A stretch of DNA of 64,000 nt from Scalesia atractyloides (lineage: Eukaryota; Streptophyta; Magnoliopsida; Asterales; Asteraceae). This document shows, one piece after another, positions 46,122-59,844 of the stretch. The notes beneath the pieces were generated by a model. That model was not told the origin of the DNA, did no database searches, and worked only from the letters and a program-made list of their open reading frames with translations. How positions within the stretch are numbered: the stretch's first letter is position 1; each line of letters begins with the position of its first letter. Both the position numbers and the translations under genes were made by a program. The stretch is from contig CAMTDV010000022.1 of assembly GCA_947069175.1 (NCBI GenBank), positions 37,103,476 through 37,167,475 of the forward strand, written 5' to 3'.

Positions 46122-47199
46122 TGTCACACCCTGACCCGCGCGGAAATGGTAGTCGGGGCATGATTGGGTTTTCATCAAAGCTCATGACATTTACTATAAA
46201 GTTTCATATTTATTATTTCTCTTTAAAGAGGAAGTTACAATAAACATACAAACACAACCTGTTCAAATACACTTTCATTACAAACTAAAGTATTAAACAA
46301 AAATCATACAATTACAAAGGGAAACTAAACTAAATGTCCATTCCAAAGCATTAACTTGTTTATTCTTCTAGGCCATCCTACGTGTTTCTTTTCTCAACTG
46401 GATCACCTGTATCATGTCTAAAATAGGGTTTTTGGGTCAACATAAGTTGGCGAGTGAATCTTATTTAAATATTTGAAAGGGTTAGTTATGTTGGTTATTT
46501 GACTAAAATTGTGCATAACCAAATATGAATAAACGTAAATGTAAAATAAATCACAAAACACATAATATCAATTAATGCATAAGCACACACACCAAATGAT
46601 GAACAATGAGATCAAGGCTCAATCAAACGGAGCCAATCAAATGAGGCACCTGATGCTCAACTCGTCTCCCACGAGGAACTGATGGGCCTAATGAATGATT
46701 TGCACACAACTTGACAAGAATATAAACACGTATCACAACAAACAATATTTACATCCTAAGTTTAGGTCATATAATGGTAATAGCACAAGTTTGAATAATC
46801 GAAATAATTAAAGCGACACATGATACACCCCAAAACATGAATAAAAAAGGGGAATTTGTAAGGATTCACTCACAGTGGGTGCGTTCCTTGATGACGATGA
46901 ATGCGCATGAATATTATGATTCAACCGACGAGGGAAAAACTAACCTAAATAATAATGAAATGATTCGGTAAATAAATAAACTTTATTTGAGATTAATATT
47001 TTTAATTAGTGCTCTTTATAGGATTGTTAGATTTATTTTTGTGAGTTTAAGGAAATTTTCTAACTTTAATAATCTTATTTTTAAGTATTTTTAATAATTT
47101 TCCAATTAAATAAATAAATAAAAAGAAAATAAAAAGGTTTTAATTTTTGACCGTTGACCGTTGACCGGTCAGACTGTGTTTATTCTATGCGCTGAGTGA

Positions 47200-47265
47200 G
47201 GTTCGAATTCGTGACCCCTCGTATACGTGCACGCAGCTCTACCAACTGAGCTACGTGTCTAACCC
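47200..47265 (-). other. tRNA-like module with exact A box
   Basis: On the - strand TAGCTCAGTTGG (47,242-47,253) is a full match to the Pol III A-box consensus and continues TAGAGC as in real tRNA D-arms. A B-box-like ATTCGAACCTC follows about 33 nt on. Confidence 0.72.
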
Positions 47266-47460
47266 GAAATATTTCTGATTTTAATTATATTTATATACTT
47301 TTTAGATTATTCAGAATTTTATTTAATTAAAAAGGTTTCAAATGTCATCTGACCGCTGGCTTAGCGGGGATCGAACCTGTGCCTTCGATTTGTTTGCCAC
47401 CCAGCCCAACCAGTTGGGCTGGGTGTCTAACCCATCTATTATATGATTTATATTAGATTT

Positions 47461-49398
47461 AAAAATAAATTGTGAGATTTCTCCTTAGTTTTTTTAAAAA
47501 AAAAAACTTTTTTTAATTTGGATTTGGGAAACCCGGGACACTTAGCGAATCAAAACCATGACAAAGGTTTTAAAAATTTTGCAACAGTCCCCAATGGACT
47601 TTTGTGCAAACCCTTTTTTTAAAAAAACCCGTTTCAAATATATATTTATTTTTACCTAAATTATTTTTCATCTTTTTTCTTTATTTTTAAAAACCCAAAA
47701 CGGGGAATCTGATTGTTAAGATTTTTAAAAGTTCTGAGTTACCTTTTTGGGAAATTAAATGTATTAAACAAAAAGTTAAAAAAGGGTTTTGGTTAAAACC
47801 CCAACTAAAGTAAAACCCCGGGGTTTTTCCGGTGCTAATTCCCGGAGGCCCCCAAATTTCCCCGGCGTGAAAAAACTTGAAACAGAGGTCTACGGGATTT
47901 TGTTTGTGATTTGTGGGTACTTCGTGGGAGCTCTAAAAAGTCCTATTTTTTGAGTAGGGCCTTAATGGAATGGTTTCCTTGGGTTTTTCCCGGCGGATTT
48001 TCCCGGTTTGAAAAGAAAATTGTTTTCCGTAAAATTAGAGTTTTTTGAGCAAAAAGCGTTTAAAACCCTTGTGATCGTGCGATTTTTAAGCAGGTGGTTG
48101 ATATCTTTTATATGTTGTGCAGAAAAAGGTTTGGGTTTTGGGTTTCTTTTTTAAAAACCCAAAAATTAATTTTCCTTTTTCAATTTTCAATTACTCTTTT
48201 CCAGGTTTTTTTTTAAAATTTAAAACCCGGGGGTTTCCCGGGGGTTAAAACTGCCCATTTATCATCGTTTTTCCCCCGAAACCCTCGCATAAACCCAAAT
48301 ATGATTTTTTTGAAGTTGTTTTGAGGGGTTCATTTCCGGTTTTGAAATCGGAATATTCGGGGGGAGATTTAAATTTTTTATTTGCTTAATTTTCTCCCCC
48401 AACTTTGGCGTGTGGCGGAGTGGTGAAAGGCTGTGTGTGTATAAGTGGGAGACCCGGGTTCAAACCCCGGGGCCCCCCCCTTTTTTTGGTTTATTTAATT
48501 TTAAAATTTAATTTTTTTTTTTTAATAAAAATATTTTTTATTTAAAATTTATTCTTTTTTTAAAATTAAAATATTTATTAATCAAATTTTTTTTTTAAAA
48601 TATGAAAATTTTTTTTTAAAAATGAAAAGGGAAGGAAAACGAAATTTTTAATTAAATTCAAAAATTTTAAAAACAAAGCGGGTTTTTGGATCCCCGTTTT
48701 ACAAAAAAGTTACGGGGTCCGATAAGTATCCTTTTTGGGATTATGGAACTTTTCCCTCCACAAAAACGCATAAAGGCTCTTTACCTTTTTTCAAAAACAA
48801 AAAACCGGGTTAAAATCTTTTTAAAATGAAAACTAACAAAGTTAACGGAGTTTTTTAAGGATAAAAGGCCCAAACAGGGAATTGGATGGTTCAAACGGGA
48901 ATTTAAAAGGTTTAAATTTTTAAAAAGGTTCAAATTTTTTGAAGGGTTAAATCTTTTGGGAAAAGGGTTTTAAAAAAGAGTTCAAAGTTTAAAAACCCTA
49001 AAATTTCCGGATTACAACAGGTAAACAGAAAAGGGGAAGAAACCTTTATCAACCCGGATGGTCAAAAGGGGTTCAATAAATTTGGTTAATCATCAATCCG
49101 GTTTGGGAAAGCAAATAAATAGTATTTCGGATAAATCATAAAAACCCCGGATAAATATTACCCGAAAATAAAAACCGAGGTTCATCAACTCGGTTGATAC
49201 CCTTTCCGGGGAATGAGACCCCCAAAAATACAATTCCTTTGAACCCAACCGAAAGGGCTGCCCGGGAAACCCAAAAAACTTGAAGATTATCATTTGTTTT
49301 TTTATGATTTTAAAGCAAAATTTACCTAATCAATGAAATTCGAGATACAAACCCAAAATAACATTGGGATCAGAAAAATATTGGGGTTTAAAGAAAAT
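47461..49398. other. Homopolymer-inflated, low-quality sequence joining the two copies
   Basis: From about 47,461 the LTR sequence becomes rich in expanded runs (A11, T10, C8, G5) and repeatedly mismatches the clean version at 63,778-64,000, although the order of motifs is still recognisable. Further on, a tRNA-like module 4 (48,420-48,470) and a block like 33,007-33,050 (48,698-48,725) can be recognised. It ends sharply at 49,399, where the clean second copy begins. It looks like uncorrected long-read or gap-fill sequence. Confidence 0.8.
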
Positions 49399-49649
49399 CC
49401 CTCCTGGCTGCCACTGGGTGTGACTTGTTATATAAGAATACATTCGTGTAGAGAAATATAGATATAAATCAACACAGGAGGATTTATCTCTCCACCAATG
49501 TGGGACAAACACAACTTCCCACACTTTAAAGTTCCAACACACAATTAAAGCTTATAATCTCTCATTCATTTGCTTTAATCACTAAATTATTTATCATAAT
49601 TTCCAACAACTTTTTAGTATTTTTAGAGGAACCTTGTAACTAAATGTAT

Positions 49650-49722
49650 GTGTGGTCTGTTGGTTAAAACGCGCTTCTTATCCGTGACGTCCCGAGTTCA
49701 AGTCTGGTTAAAGCCACTTTTT
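49650..49722 (+). other. tRNA-like sequence, copy 2
   Basis: Identical to 33,332-33,404, including the T5 run after the CCAC end. Confidence 0.5.
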
Positions 49723-52700
49723 AGTCTTCTTTTGCGTTTTTTACTCAAAAGCGGATTAGGGTTTAATGGTTCATGCTTGTCGTCCTTTCTTGTTTACCCT
49801 CAAACGCAAACACACACAGAACAAAACACACGCGACCACTCATCCTCTCGTGTGCAACCACCATCCCTCCACACGCTGTCACCGATCACACAACCTCTCA
49901 CCGGAGCTACGCCAACCTCCACACGCCTCTCCTTCCCGTATTTATTCACGCTTTTAAGCCCTTCAGGTTCGTTTAAACCTTAAATGTTATTGATTTTACT
50001 TTGAAGTTGTTGATTTACATGTTTGTTTAATTTGATTTCTAGACATTCAATTTACATAGGCTAGTTAGTACGAATAGGTTGCCTCATTGGCTCATTGGGC
50101 TCATTATAGATGTTTTCGTTTCACTTAATCTTGTGTTCCCTTTTAGTCGCCTTTGTAGGATTGTGTAGAGTCTTAAGTGTTTACGGGGGAAGGTTACTGA
50201 GATAAGTTTGTGACATTCATTGTTTAATATGGTAGAATAAGATATTACTTGCAAACCGCTTGCTGCAGATGATTTTGTTTTGCTTTATTGTGTGTTCCCT
50301 TTTAGACGCTTTTGCAAGATTGCGTAGAGGCTGAATGTAGTTTGCGGTGAGTGACAGGCAATGTTTAGTATGCTGGAGTTAGGGAAGAACTATGGTTGGT
50401 TCATTCCATTGGAATGGAAGCAGAAATGTTTGTTTTTCATTAGTGTAATGTAATGGATTCCAGTGATTTTATTACCTTGCTGATTTCTTTAGATCGTTCA
50501 CTTCATTCCATTTTTATTGGGGACAATTAAACCTACACTTAGAATCATCGTCACCTATACAGCGAAAACTTACTATTAAGTCTAAATGTACATTCGACCC
50601 AAACCGTTGAACCGACCCGTACTTTTATGTACGAACATATAAACTGGAACAACAAAAAACTGAACCCCTTGAAAAAATTTTCTAGATTCACCACTGCTGT
50701 TTTCATATTAATTAATCCTTTTTCACTCATTATACTTCTAAGGAATTGCGTACCTTATTTCATAACATTGATTGCTTATTTTTCCAAATAATTAAAAGGT
50801 GTTGGATTTCACACACATATCAATTATATTCCCCAGTAAAGAAATAACAGAAAGAACACTAAATCAAACATAAAATATTCGGTTGGCTTCATGTTTTAGT
50901 TTAAATGTTGTATGCATGCTTAATTAGACGTTTTGAAGATGAAGTATGCCCCTTTACTTAAAGTAGTTGATCTGTTGGATGTATCTTCAATTATTTATTT
51001 ATTTATTTTCGAGTAACATGATTCACTCTCATTTCGGCATTTGTATACATTTGTGATAACGAATTAAGTATTTTATCAACATTATACATTAGGTGATGTT
51101 TTGTATAAATATCAATGTTAAGCCATTGCATCATCTTTTGTTTGCTTACAAATTTTAAAATTTTATAACTAGATTACTATATTCTTTTCAAATAAGGTTA
51201 AACATATGGGAAATTTCTAGTGCATTATTAAATAACCTTTTATGTTGTGTATTAGCCTCTCCACTCGTTATCCTTGCTATAGATAAGTTGTTTGTATGGT
51301 GACGTGAGCGTAAAAAACAATTCAATTGAGGTTTAATAACATGTCTATTTACCTAAAACATCTTTTAAACAAAGTAAGAATCTATTAACTATACTAAAAC
51401 AAAACCAATTTATGTCACTTGAATATTTAGACCTATTATTATCATTCGACAATGTAATATCACTTATTTATGTGTTTTAAACGTTAAAATCATTCCTAGC
51501 CCATTCTTCTTCTCAATTACGAATTCATGAAAGTTGGATTTAAATAGCTTACCGATTTTATGTTCAAACTAAGAATAGAAACATTATTTGTGGTATACAA
51601 AATTAATTCCATTTGTTGATGTTATCATTTACCACATATTTATTTTTCATAACTTATTCATAATAAATATATAACATATATATAGAAAAACTGGTCGATT
51701 TTCATCTTTAAAATATATATCTTCTAATGAACAACACTATATGTGTAATGTTGCCGATTCCTGATACATGTTGATGAATAACATTTTTTATTGTTATTTT
51801 TGCTTTATTTTACTCTGAAATAATATTTTTTTTACTTCATGTTGGTAGTTATGATTAAAGTCATATTAATTACATGAACATTTGAAGGTTAGTAAACATA
51901 TAATTATTTATTTCTTTTATCATTAAATTCAAAACAATTTGATACAATTTATGTCAACTAATTTCAATTACATACAATTTAAATTTCATTCTAATAATAT
52001 TTCTTTAATGTCAAAACAAGTTTCAATAAAAACATGTATTATATAACAATTTCTAAATTTTGACACAATCTGTAAAATAAACTTTTAAAATAAAAGATTT
52101 CGGTAATCTTAAATGGATCAACATTGTATGACGTTTTTCATGTTTTACTATAAAGACATCAATTTGTTATTTGTTAGTGTTTAATTATATTTTTGCTTGT
52201 CATTTTTCAACTTTAATATATTTGAATAACTTTATTTTATTCTATTGTTTATTTATGTCACTAAACATTGTATAAAACTTATTTATTTGAACACTAATGA
52301 AAAGGATGATATAGGTTTTGATTCCACTTTGAACCTTTGTGAATGAAAGAATATATTTCATTTCTATAATATCTATACTTTTTTAAGCCTACATGACTAA
52401 TAACTAAAAATATATAACTATATACATATATATATCATATTGATATTTAAATACCATTATAGAATTATAGGTTATAAATCGATATTTTTTGGACTTTATA
52501 ATTTGTACTAATATTAATTAATTCTGTTCCTGATATTTTATAAATTAAATATTCTTTGTTTATTGTGTATTTATTAATTATAAAATTATTAATTATTAAT
52601 TTTAAATTCATCAGAATAGTAATGGAGGATATAACTAAATATTTAATTTCGAATGTGAATAAAATAAAGTTTCAAAAAATATTAAACAATCAATCGAGAA

Positions 52701-54357
52701 ATATTTTTTTTATAAATATCTAAATATTTAGTTCTGAATGTAATAAAATCAACTATCAAAATTAACCGAGATTTGATTAGTAATGATTTATAACATACCA
52801 GAAATAAAAAAAATATATATGGTAACTATGATAATTGAGATGATTTTAAAATTGAAATATTTTTTACACTTAAGGAAAATTTTTTTCCCTCTGATATAAC
52901 TTATTTAAACCATCTACATTTTCATACTCTATTTTTTTTGGTATATATATCAAACAACAAACACATCCTCTACAAGTTATAAAGAACACGTATGTTGCTC
53001 ACAATTAGCTCAATCAAATTTGATTGTGAGTAGAAGCATGTTCACAATTCCCTATATTCTTATTATTTGTTTTTATTGTTATAAGTGTGTGTAGTTTTAT
53101 CTTCGTATGCTAATCAATTATTAAAGAATTGTACTTATTAATTAACTATGTATATGTTTATACTTTGATCAAAAAATGAATCTTCTTTATTCAGTTACCT
53201 TAATAACATTTTCATTGATGTTTAGATGTAGATACTATCCGTGTATAATTTTGATTTTTCTTCATAAAAAATGTGTACTTTAATCTTCTTATTGACTTGG
53301 GTCAAACAAATAGTTATATAGGTATAGTTTGACGATTTAAATCACTTCAATTACTCTATCGCACACTTGATATAAGGATAACTTGACTTATGAGGTTAAT
53401 TATAGTGCAGTAATGCTTTGAAAAGTCCGACACCTTATTAAAAATTCAATAGGTCAACACTGTGACTTCTTGGGTCAAAACATAGCATTATGATGTCTTA
53501 AAAAGACAACGTATCTATTATAAAGTCAATATGGGTACAGTTTAACTACTGAAGTCAAACATAATGGTATTTAGATTATTTTGACATTTTAAAATACTAC
53601 TTGCTAAGAGAATGGATGATATACTTGAGTAAGCTTTTGAAGGTTGTTTCCCCTTAAAACATCATTCAAAGTTATAAAAATTGATCTAATATAAAAAAAT
53701 GAGCAAGTAAATTTGTTATATTCGGACCGCTCAACTCCTAAAGTTGGAAGCAACGGTACCACATAACAATTATTGCGCGTTTTCTTTATTAACAAAAAGT
53801 ATCATTGATGAACTTTCCTTAAGTTCATCACTCAAAACATGACGATTATCAAAAATTTTTTTTTATATAAACCGTGTAACACAATTAAACTTAAAGTAGT
53901 TTAATTTTTTTAAAAGAAATGGAAATACAGAGAAAAGCAACCCCGAGCGAGCACAGCGGCAACCTAAACATAAACTTAAACCTGACAGACAATTAGCAAT
54001 AGCAAATAAAACTCTGTAAGTCAGAAAGAAACCCTCTTTACTTTGCTTTCCTCTTAATGTTCTTCAACATGACTTGATCGGACGCCGCCCTCCATCACCA
54101 AGTCTCTACTTTGCATCGTTAATCACGGTAACGGTAATGTTCAGATCCAATTGATTATTTATCATTAAATATCTATTTCGGTTGAGGAATGAATACTTGT
54201 ATCAATCAGCAAAACTAATAATACATAAGTATGAATTTCCTTTTTAGAAATGTATTATCGTTTATTTTGTGTTTACATGTGAAATCATCTATTTAGCAAC
54301 ACCAGAGCAGAAATAGCTTTAATTAATTCTAGATTTTCATCATTTGAAGGTCTTGCA
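49723..54357. other. AT-rich region upstream of the FRIGIDA-like gene, copy 2
   Basis: Same content as 33,405-38,037; no gene seen. Differences are single-base, for example one extra T near 52,708 and a CA insertion near 53,880. Confidence 0.5.
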
Positions 54358-55899
54358 ATGGAAGAAGATACACTGTTGGATTCCAAAATTCACCAACTTC
54401 ACAACGCATTTGCTGACCTAGAAACTCACCAACCTGTAACCCTAAACCTCAAATGGAAACAAATCCAGCAACATTTTCATGGCCTCCAGAAATCCCTGAA
54501 AAGGCGTTTCACTCAGCTCCAAGGCCAAGAAAAAAAGTTTGAAACTAAAACCCTTCAAGCCCAACAACTGCTCGAGAAACGTCGTGCTGCTGTTATGGCT
54601 AAAGAGGAAGCTTCCTTGACCAGACTTCAACACAACAGAGATACTGCACTTGTTGCCATCTCCAACGTCTTTAAAAATGCACCAGTGGACATTGGGGATG
54701 TCAAACGCTTTTCAATCCCCAGCTTGCCAAGTTATGTAACCAGATGGATGCTGCAGGACTTCACAAATTCATATCCGATAACTGTAACTCGCTTCTATAA
54801 AACAGGAAATACCAATCGCATCGAAGGCTGCAAGTGACGCCGGTGCTCTGGTTTTAGATTCACTTAACGGTTTCTATATCTTGAATTTAGACGCCAAAAA
54901 AGATTCAAATCTTATAGGTTTGAGGCGCACGTGTATCATGTTCATGGAATGCTTTAGTGTTTCTCTTGCTAATTTTGATGCGACTAAGGTGATTTCTGAC
55001 GTTGTGAAGAACAGAGCAAAGATTATTGCGCAAGAATGGAAGCCTAAGTTAGATGATCTTGATCTGGATGCCAGCGATGGAAACTCATTGGAAGCTCATG
55101 CTTCTTACAGCTTGTTGCTACTTTTGGTATTGATTCTGATTCTGCCCGTGAAGATTTGGCTAAATTGATACCAATGGTTTCTCGTCGTCACCAGGCAGCC
55201 GACCTTTTCCGCTTCCTTGGGTTGTGTTACAAGATGCAAGGTAGGATATTATATCACATCCTATGTTTCTTATTGACCACCAAGTATAATTCACTTGTTT
55301 TTGTAGGTGTAATTGATGTGCTGGTCAACAATGGAAGACACATCAATGCGGTTAGCCTAGCATTTGCATTTGAACTCAAAGAGCAGTTTTCTCCTGTTAT
55401 TACTCAAATCCTATTTATTGGAGGAAGTTAAAGCCGGAACTCAGGTTTTCTCTTCTTCTCCATACATTGATGTTTTATGAGATTTGGGTTATACTATGTT
55501 TTATTTTTCCAATTCCAGAATAATGTCGCAAAAGAGATCTATCTGCCCTAAAGGCCGTCACTAAGTGCATCGAAGAACACAAGCTTGAAAACGAGGAGCC
55601 GCTAGACCCGCTTCAAAAATGGATCCTTCAGCTGGAGAGAGCCAAGGCGCACAAAAAACAAGCGGCAGAAGTTGTCAAACCGCAATCCAAGAGACCCCGA
55701 GCCAACGGTGTAGTAAAAGGATGTGGGCCCCGCAACACCAACATCGCCGCTGCCATGTGCACGCACAGCCAACTCAGTACATGTATTACGCTAGACCGCC
55801 GAAAACCATGTTCACCCGTTTACTTACAACATGGGTCCTCCTACCCATGGGCCCTACTTTGGGAATGGTTTTCAGTACCAAGCTCCTTACCTTCACTAA
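54358..55899 (+). CDS. FRL: FRIGIDA-like protein gene, copy 2 (frameshifted)
   Basis: The same gene as at 38,038, with the same two small introns (about 55,241-55,306 and 55,445-55,518). It differs at 54,706, where one C of a CC pair is missing. That moves the first frame break upstream so the first open frame ends ...TRFYKTGNTNRIEGCK at 54,837. Another C is missing near 55,795. Both are homopolymer changes. The other frame changes match copy 1. The protein if intact would be a plant-specific nuclear FRIGIDA-family member. Confidence 0.8.
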
Positions 55900-56994
55900 G
55901 AACACTTTGACTCATGACCAAAAAAGTTGATTATGTAATTTGTTTGTATAATTAACTCTTTAATATATGTATCATCAATGTTGTTGTGGTGGTTTACAAT
56001 TGCTAATGACTTGTATTTATGGCTAATTGCACCAAACACAGCATCAAAACCGCAGTTTGACTATGAATCATGCATAATCAAAAAGATTGTACATGATGTT
56101 TTTAGTAAAAGAATACCTGCATGAATTGATAAGGTGGTATGCATGGATTTATAATTTTGTTTTTAAAGTTATTAGTCATTAAAATTGCGTTGGCAATTAA
56201 CTTATTTTTATTGTTGGATGATCTTTCCAACATATGTATCGTCTGGTAGCCTTGATAAATATGTAATGTGGTTTGAGTTATTATATGAATTTCACTTATT
56301 TGTGTTATGTCTATAAATATTGATGTGTTGTATATATTTAACAAATATCTAAACGTTTCAAATTACTATGATCGTCATAGAGTGTTTATAGACATGAACC
56401 CAAACACAGATTCCAGTTTCTGCTAAAGAAAACCTAGTATTAAAAGTGTAACTAAATATATCTTTTTTACCAAGTTCAGATCTAAAAAGTGGATGGTTTT
56501 TAAATTATACGGACAAAGTTAAACAAGGTTAACAAAAAAAAGACGGTGTTTGTCGAGTTCTGGGATCATACATCAGGGATCAAGTGACTTCTACGTAAGT
56601 TCGCGGATGCCCCCTTGTCTCGAAGGGCTCTCTTTTATATAAGAAGACTCACTCATGTATCTAGAGTAGAGGTGGCCAAAAAGATTGGTCCACGAACCGA
56701 AAGCGCTTTCTAAAGCGAAATGACCTCTTCTGAGACCACGCTCCTTCACTATCTTTTCCCCTTTGAAACCGGTTTATACCAGAGACCAATTTTGAGTTTG
56801 TTGGACCTATTTGGAGTGTTGTACAGAAACAATCCCAACCAAAGTTTTTATTTTGTTCAAACAAACCCCAAAGAATCCTTTAGCACGCCAAGTAACACTA
56901 GCTTTCCCTTGCACTCCAAGACACTGACCGACAGAACCCCTCAAAAATCAAAACCAAACCCTCCATCCACTTTTGCTTGCAAGCTTCTTCATCT

Positions 56995-57626
56995 ATGGCA
57001 GAGTAAGCCCTGTTCTCTCAATTGCTCCTATTTTTATATTCATGTGTTAATAAATTTTTTTTTCACTCCAATTCATTGCAGATCCGACAAGGATCACCAC
57101 ACTCGAATCACACCATCATCATCATCCACAACAAGCATCCACGTAACCGCACTTGACGGCCTGGTAAACGTAAACTCTCTCTTTACAATCCCGGTCTTCG
57201 TTGGACTATCCCTCACCACCCTGGCCAACACAGCCTCCAGAACCCATCAGCATGCGACGCGGATATCTCCATTGCAAAGAAGCTTCTGGTGTTCGAAGTT
57301 GTATCGTTTAGTTTTTTCCTGTTTTCATCGCTTGTAGCGCAAGGATACTGGCTATCAGTTTGCTGAATAGTAAGGATGTGGATGAAGCCTTCAGGGCGCA
57401 TATTAATGTGAAAGTGCTGCGCTTTGGGATGCTTGGATCGGCGCTTGGATCGGTTATGGGGTGTTTGTTTCTGGTGTTGTCAATGGTGAGTGTGATTGAG
57501 ATTCGGTTGGGGATGTTGAACTGTGGGAGTAGGTCCACGGTTAATGCGGTTGCTTCTATGGTTGTCTAGGTCACTTCTGCTCTTGTGGTTTATATTTCAA
57601 CTGCTGTTTATGCGTTTTTGCATTGA
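56995..57626 (+). CDS. Small multi-pass membrane protein gene, copy 2 (broken)
   Basis: Counterpart of 40,677-41,309. One C fewer near 57,192 keeps the frame through IPVFVGLSLTT, a segment lost in copy 1, then the frame shifts near 57,220. It has the same in-frame TAG near 57,567 before the last membrane span and the same 79-ish-bp first intron. Read together, the copies suggest an ancestral protein of roughly 180 residues with four hydrophobic spans. Confidence 0.58.
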
Positions 57627-58479
57627 AAGCTATATGATGATGGGATACAAGTTGTAAGAAATGTGATTTGTATAAGTAAATAGTTTTTCATCTTAACTTT
57701 TGGGCATGAACAAATGTGGTTGAAAGATGTCGACATGGTATCTTACGTTTGAAAATATGGTTGTGTTTAAAATCAAAAGTGGTTGGACTAAAGGGACTAA
57801 AGGAGAAAAAAATTATTTAGATTACAGGAATATTTTGAATTAAACCTCAAGTACTAAAATCACAATTTACTCTATAAATAATAATCTAATATTTCTTTTA
57901 ATATAACAATTTTGATGGTTAAGTACACTTTGGTTAACTTTACGTATTAGACTTGTTCTCATTTGAGTCAACTCTTATTATTTTTAGTTAATGAGTCAAC
58001 TCTTATTTTTTTAGTTTACATGCAACACTAGGGATAAATATTTGGGATTTGGCACCGGTGTCAAACCTTTATCGTATCCGTACGGAAAACTTTTCGGTAT
58101 CGATTCAGTACCAATTTTTTTGGCATTTTTGGTCCGGTATCAGTTCGGTACAGTACTGATATTTTATCAAATTTACACACAAATACCAGTGCCGGTACTC
58201 ATATTTGATGAATTCCGGTACTGGTATTCCTATACAACACTGCTAAAGATAAAAAAAAAAGATTTTGGTTTCTTTTTCTCGGTTTTCTAATCTTCTGGTT
58301 CATAAGTAAATTGGTCGAAATTACCCCAGTATTCAATCGTTTACTTAAACAGGATTCTATCATTCAATCATTATAAACTCCCATGACGTAAAAGGCTGGG
58401 AAGATTTGTGGGATCTAGCACGAAGAATGTATATAACCAGAACAAATGCAAAAAAAAAAACAATAAACAATTTACAGAT

Positions 58480-58698
58480 ATGGCCGACTTAAACTTCCCC
58501 ACATGCGAAGTTATTGATAACACGGGTTTAACACCTACTTTAAGAACTTCGCCTCTTTCTGTATTCGAAGATCCCCTAATCGAAAACACCAATCAATTGC
58601 ATAAAGATACCTGTTTATTGAATTGCATTGGTTGTTCTACTGTTATAGTGTGGGCCCTTCACTTGCAATTTTCCATACAATCCGTGATGGGGAGCTAG
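58480..58698 (+). CDS. Short ORF of unknown function, copy 2
   Basis: Same 72-codon frame as 42,164-42,382. The poly-A tract just upstream differs in length between copies. No family recognised. Confidence 0.25.
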   Translation: MADLNFPTCEVIDNTGLTPTLRTSPLSVFEDPLIENTNQLHKDTCLLNCIGCSTVIVWALHLQFSIQSVMGS

Positions 58699-59032
58699 AC
58701 TGTGCCTGTGTATATCCATAGGGAACAAATGCAAGATTGTGTGAATCATATGAAGAAAATTCTTCTTGAGTCTTGTGTTTCTCACTGTCACATCAGCTTC
58801 TTATATATCTCAAGTTTTCCTCAAATTGTGTTGCATGGTGTGATCGTATATTTCCCCAAATCTAAACTATTTTAATTTAATTAAAACTTTAAAACAAATT
58901 TCATATTTAAATGTTTCAAATATAAACTAAAATAAAAGATAGATAATAAAATGTAAAAATAACCTAAAAATAAACATTACATAATACGACATAAACAATT
59001 AACATTACATCATTCAAATTAAACATTTATAT

Positions 59033-59813
59033 TGTTGGTGTTAGACCCTAACACGCTTAAACCGAAAAGACGCAGCGGAAATATGTACCACAAAATTTCT
59101 TTTATTAAAAATGTTTAACATGATTAAAAGTCCTTTCTATGGTGTTTTTTTAACGATAATTACATTTTTCGTTTCATTTAATACATTAAACATATCATAT
59201 GTTTACTATCTACAAGAGCACTCATTCCTGTACAATCCGTGTTAGAACTCGATCTTCAACTGCGTAAATCTCGTGAAGATCATATCCCATAAATCTGTAC
59301 AACCTGCATTCACCACATACGTTCACATTATTAGTATTTGGGACATTATATAATTTGAAGTGTAAAACTAAAAGAATCATGTCGCGTTTTATCCCAATGT
59401 AGATTCCATCTAGTTATTCCTTCTGAATTCGAGCATTTCATCTCAGAGTCTAACCTTCGATGAGCATACAATAATATGCCTGCACTTCATTTCATTCTCA
59501 AAAATAATTCGGTTGTAAGTCCCGAAATCGGATCTAACAGGTATCGAAAACCTAATCAGTTGCAGAAATAATGATTAGGAAGAAGTACAATCTCTTGAAT
59601 CAAAATCAACTTGCATACACCAGAATAGTGTCTGATACAAGTTTTTTAGTTACACTCTCTAACCTCTAAACATTGACCTAAGACATATATTTATACTAAT
59701 CACTAAGCCCAACAGTTACAACCCTAGGCCCACAAGGCACTAGGAAGCCCAAAACCCTTTCAAAGCCCAAATGTAGCACTAATGTGTAAACCTTTACTAG
59801 AATAAGCCCAACA
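59033..59813 (-). mobile_element. Ty1-copia-type 3' LTR, copy 2
   Basis: 781 bp, identical in extent to 42,717-43,497, with the PPT at 59,814-59,826 (rc). Confidence 0.72.
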
Positions 59814-59844
59814 ATCTCCCCCTAGGTTTACAACATTAGGCCTT

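Larger units (their letters stand above)
33081..47460. repeat. Large near-identical block, copy 1
   Basis: This block recurs at 49,399 to about 63,778 with a constant offset near 16,318. Differences seen by eye are few. They include single-base homopolymer changes at 38,386 (CC versus C), 39,476-39,483 (one C), 36,386 (T7 versus T8) and the MULE-unrelated membrane gene near 40,870 (CCCC versus CCC), plus rare substitutions such as one near 40,290. The last 350 bp diverge progressively. Confidence 0.95.
46122..49398 (-). mobile_element. Ty3 LTR inserted in the copia ORF, copy 1
   Basis: It starts TGTCACACC at 46,122, disrupting the -strand ORF; the five bases before it are GGTGG. No PBS lies on its left, so it is a solo LTR or the 3' LTR of a -strand element whose body is missing. 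It matches the element-2 LTR family, including tRNA-like modules near 47,200-47,265, 47,360-47,430 and 47,540-47,600. From about 47,461 to 49,398 sequence quality collapses. Confidence 0.75.
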
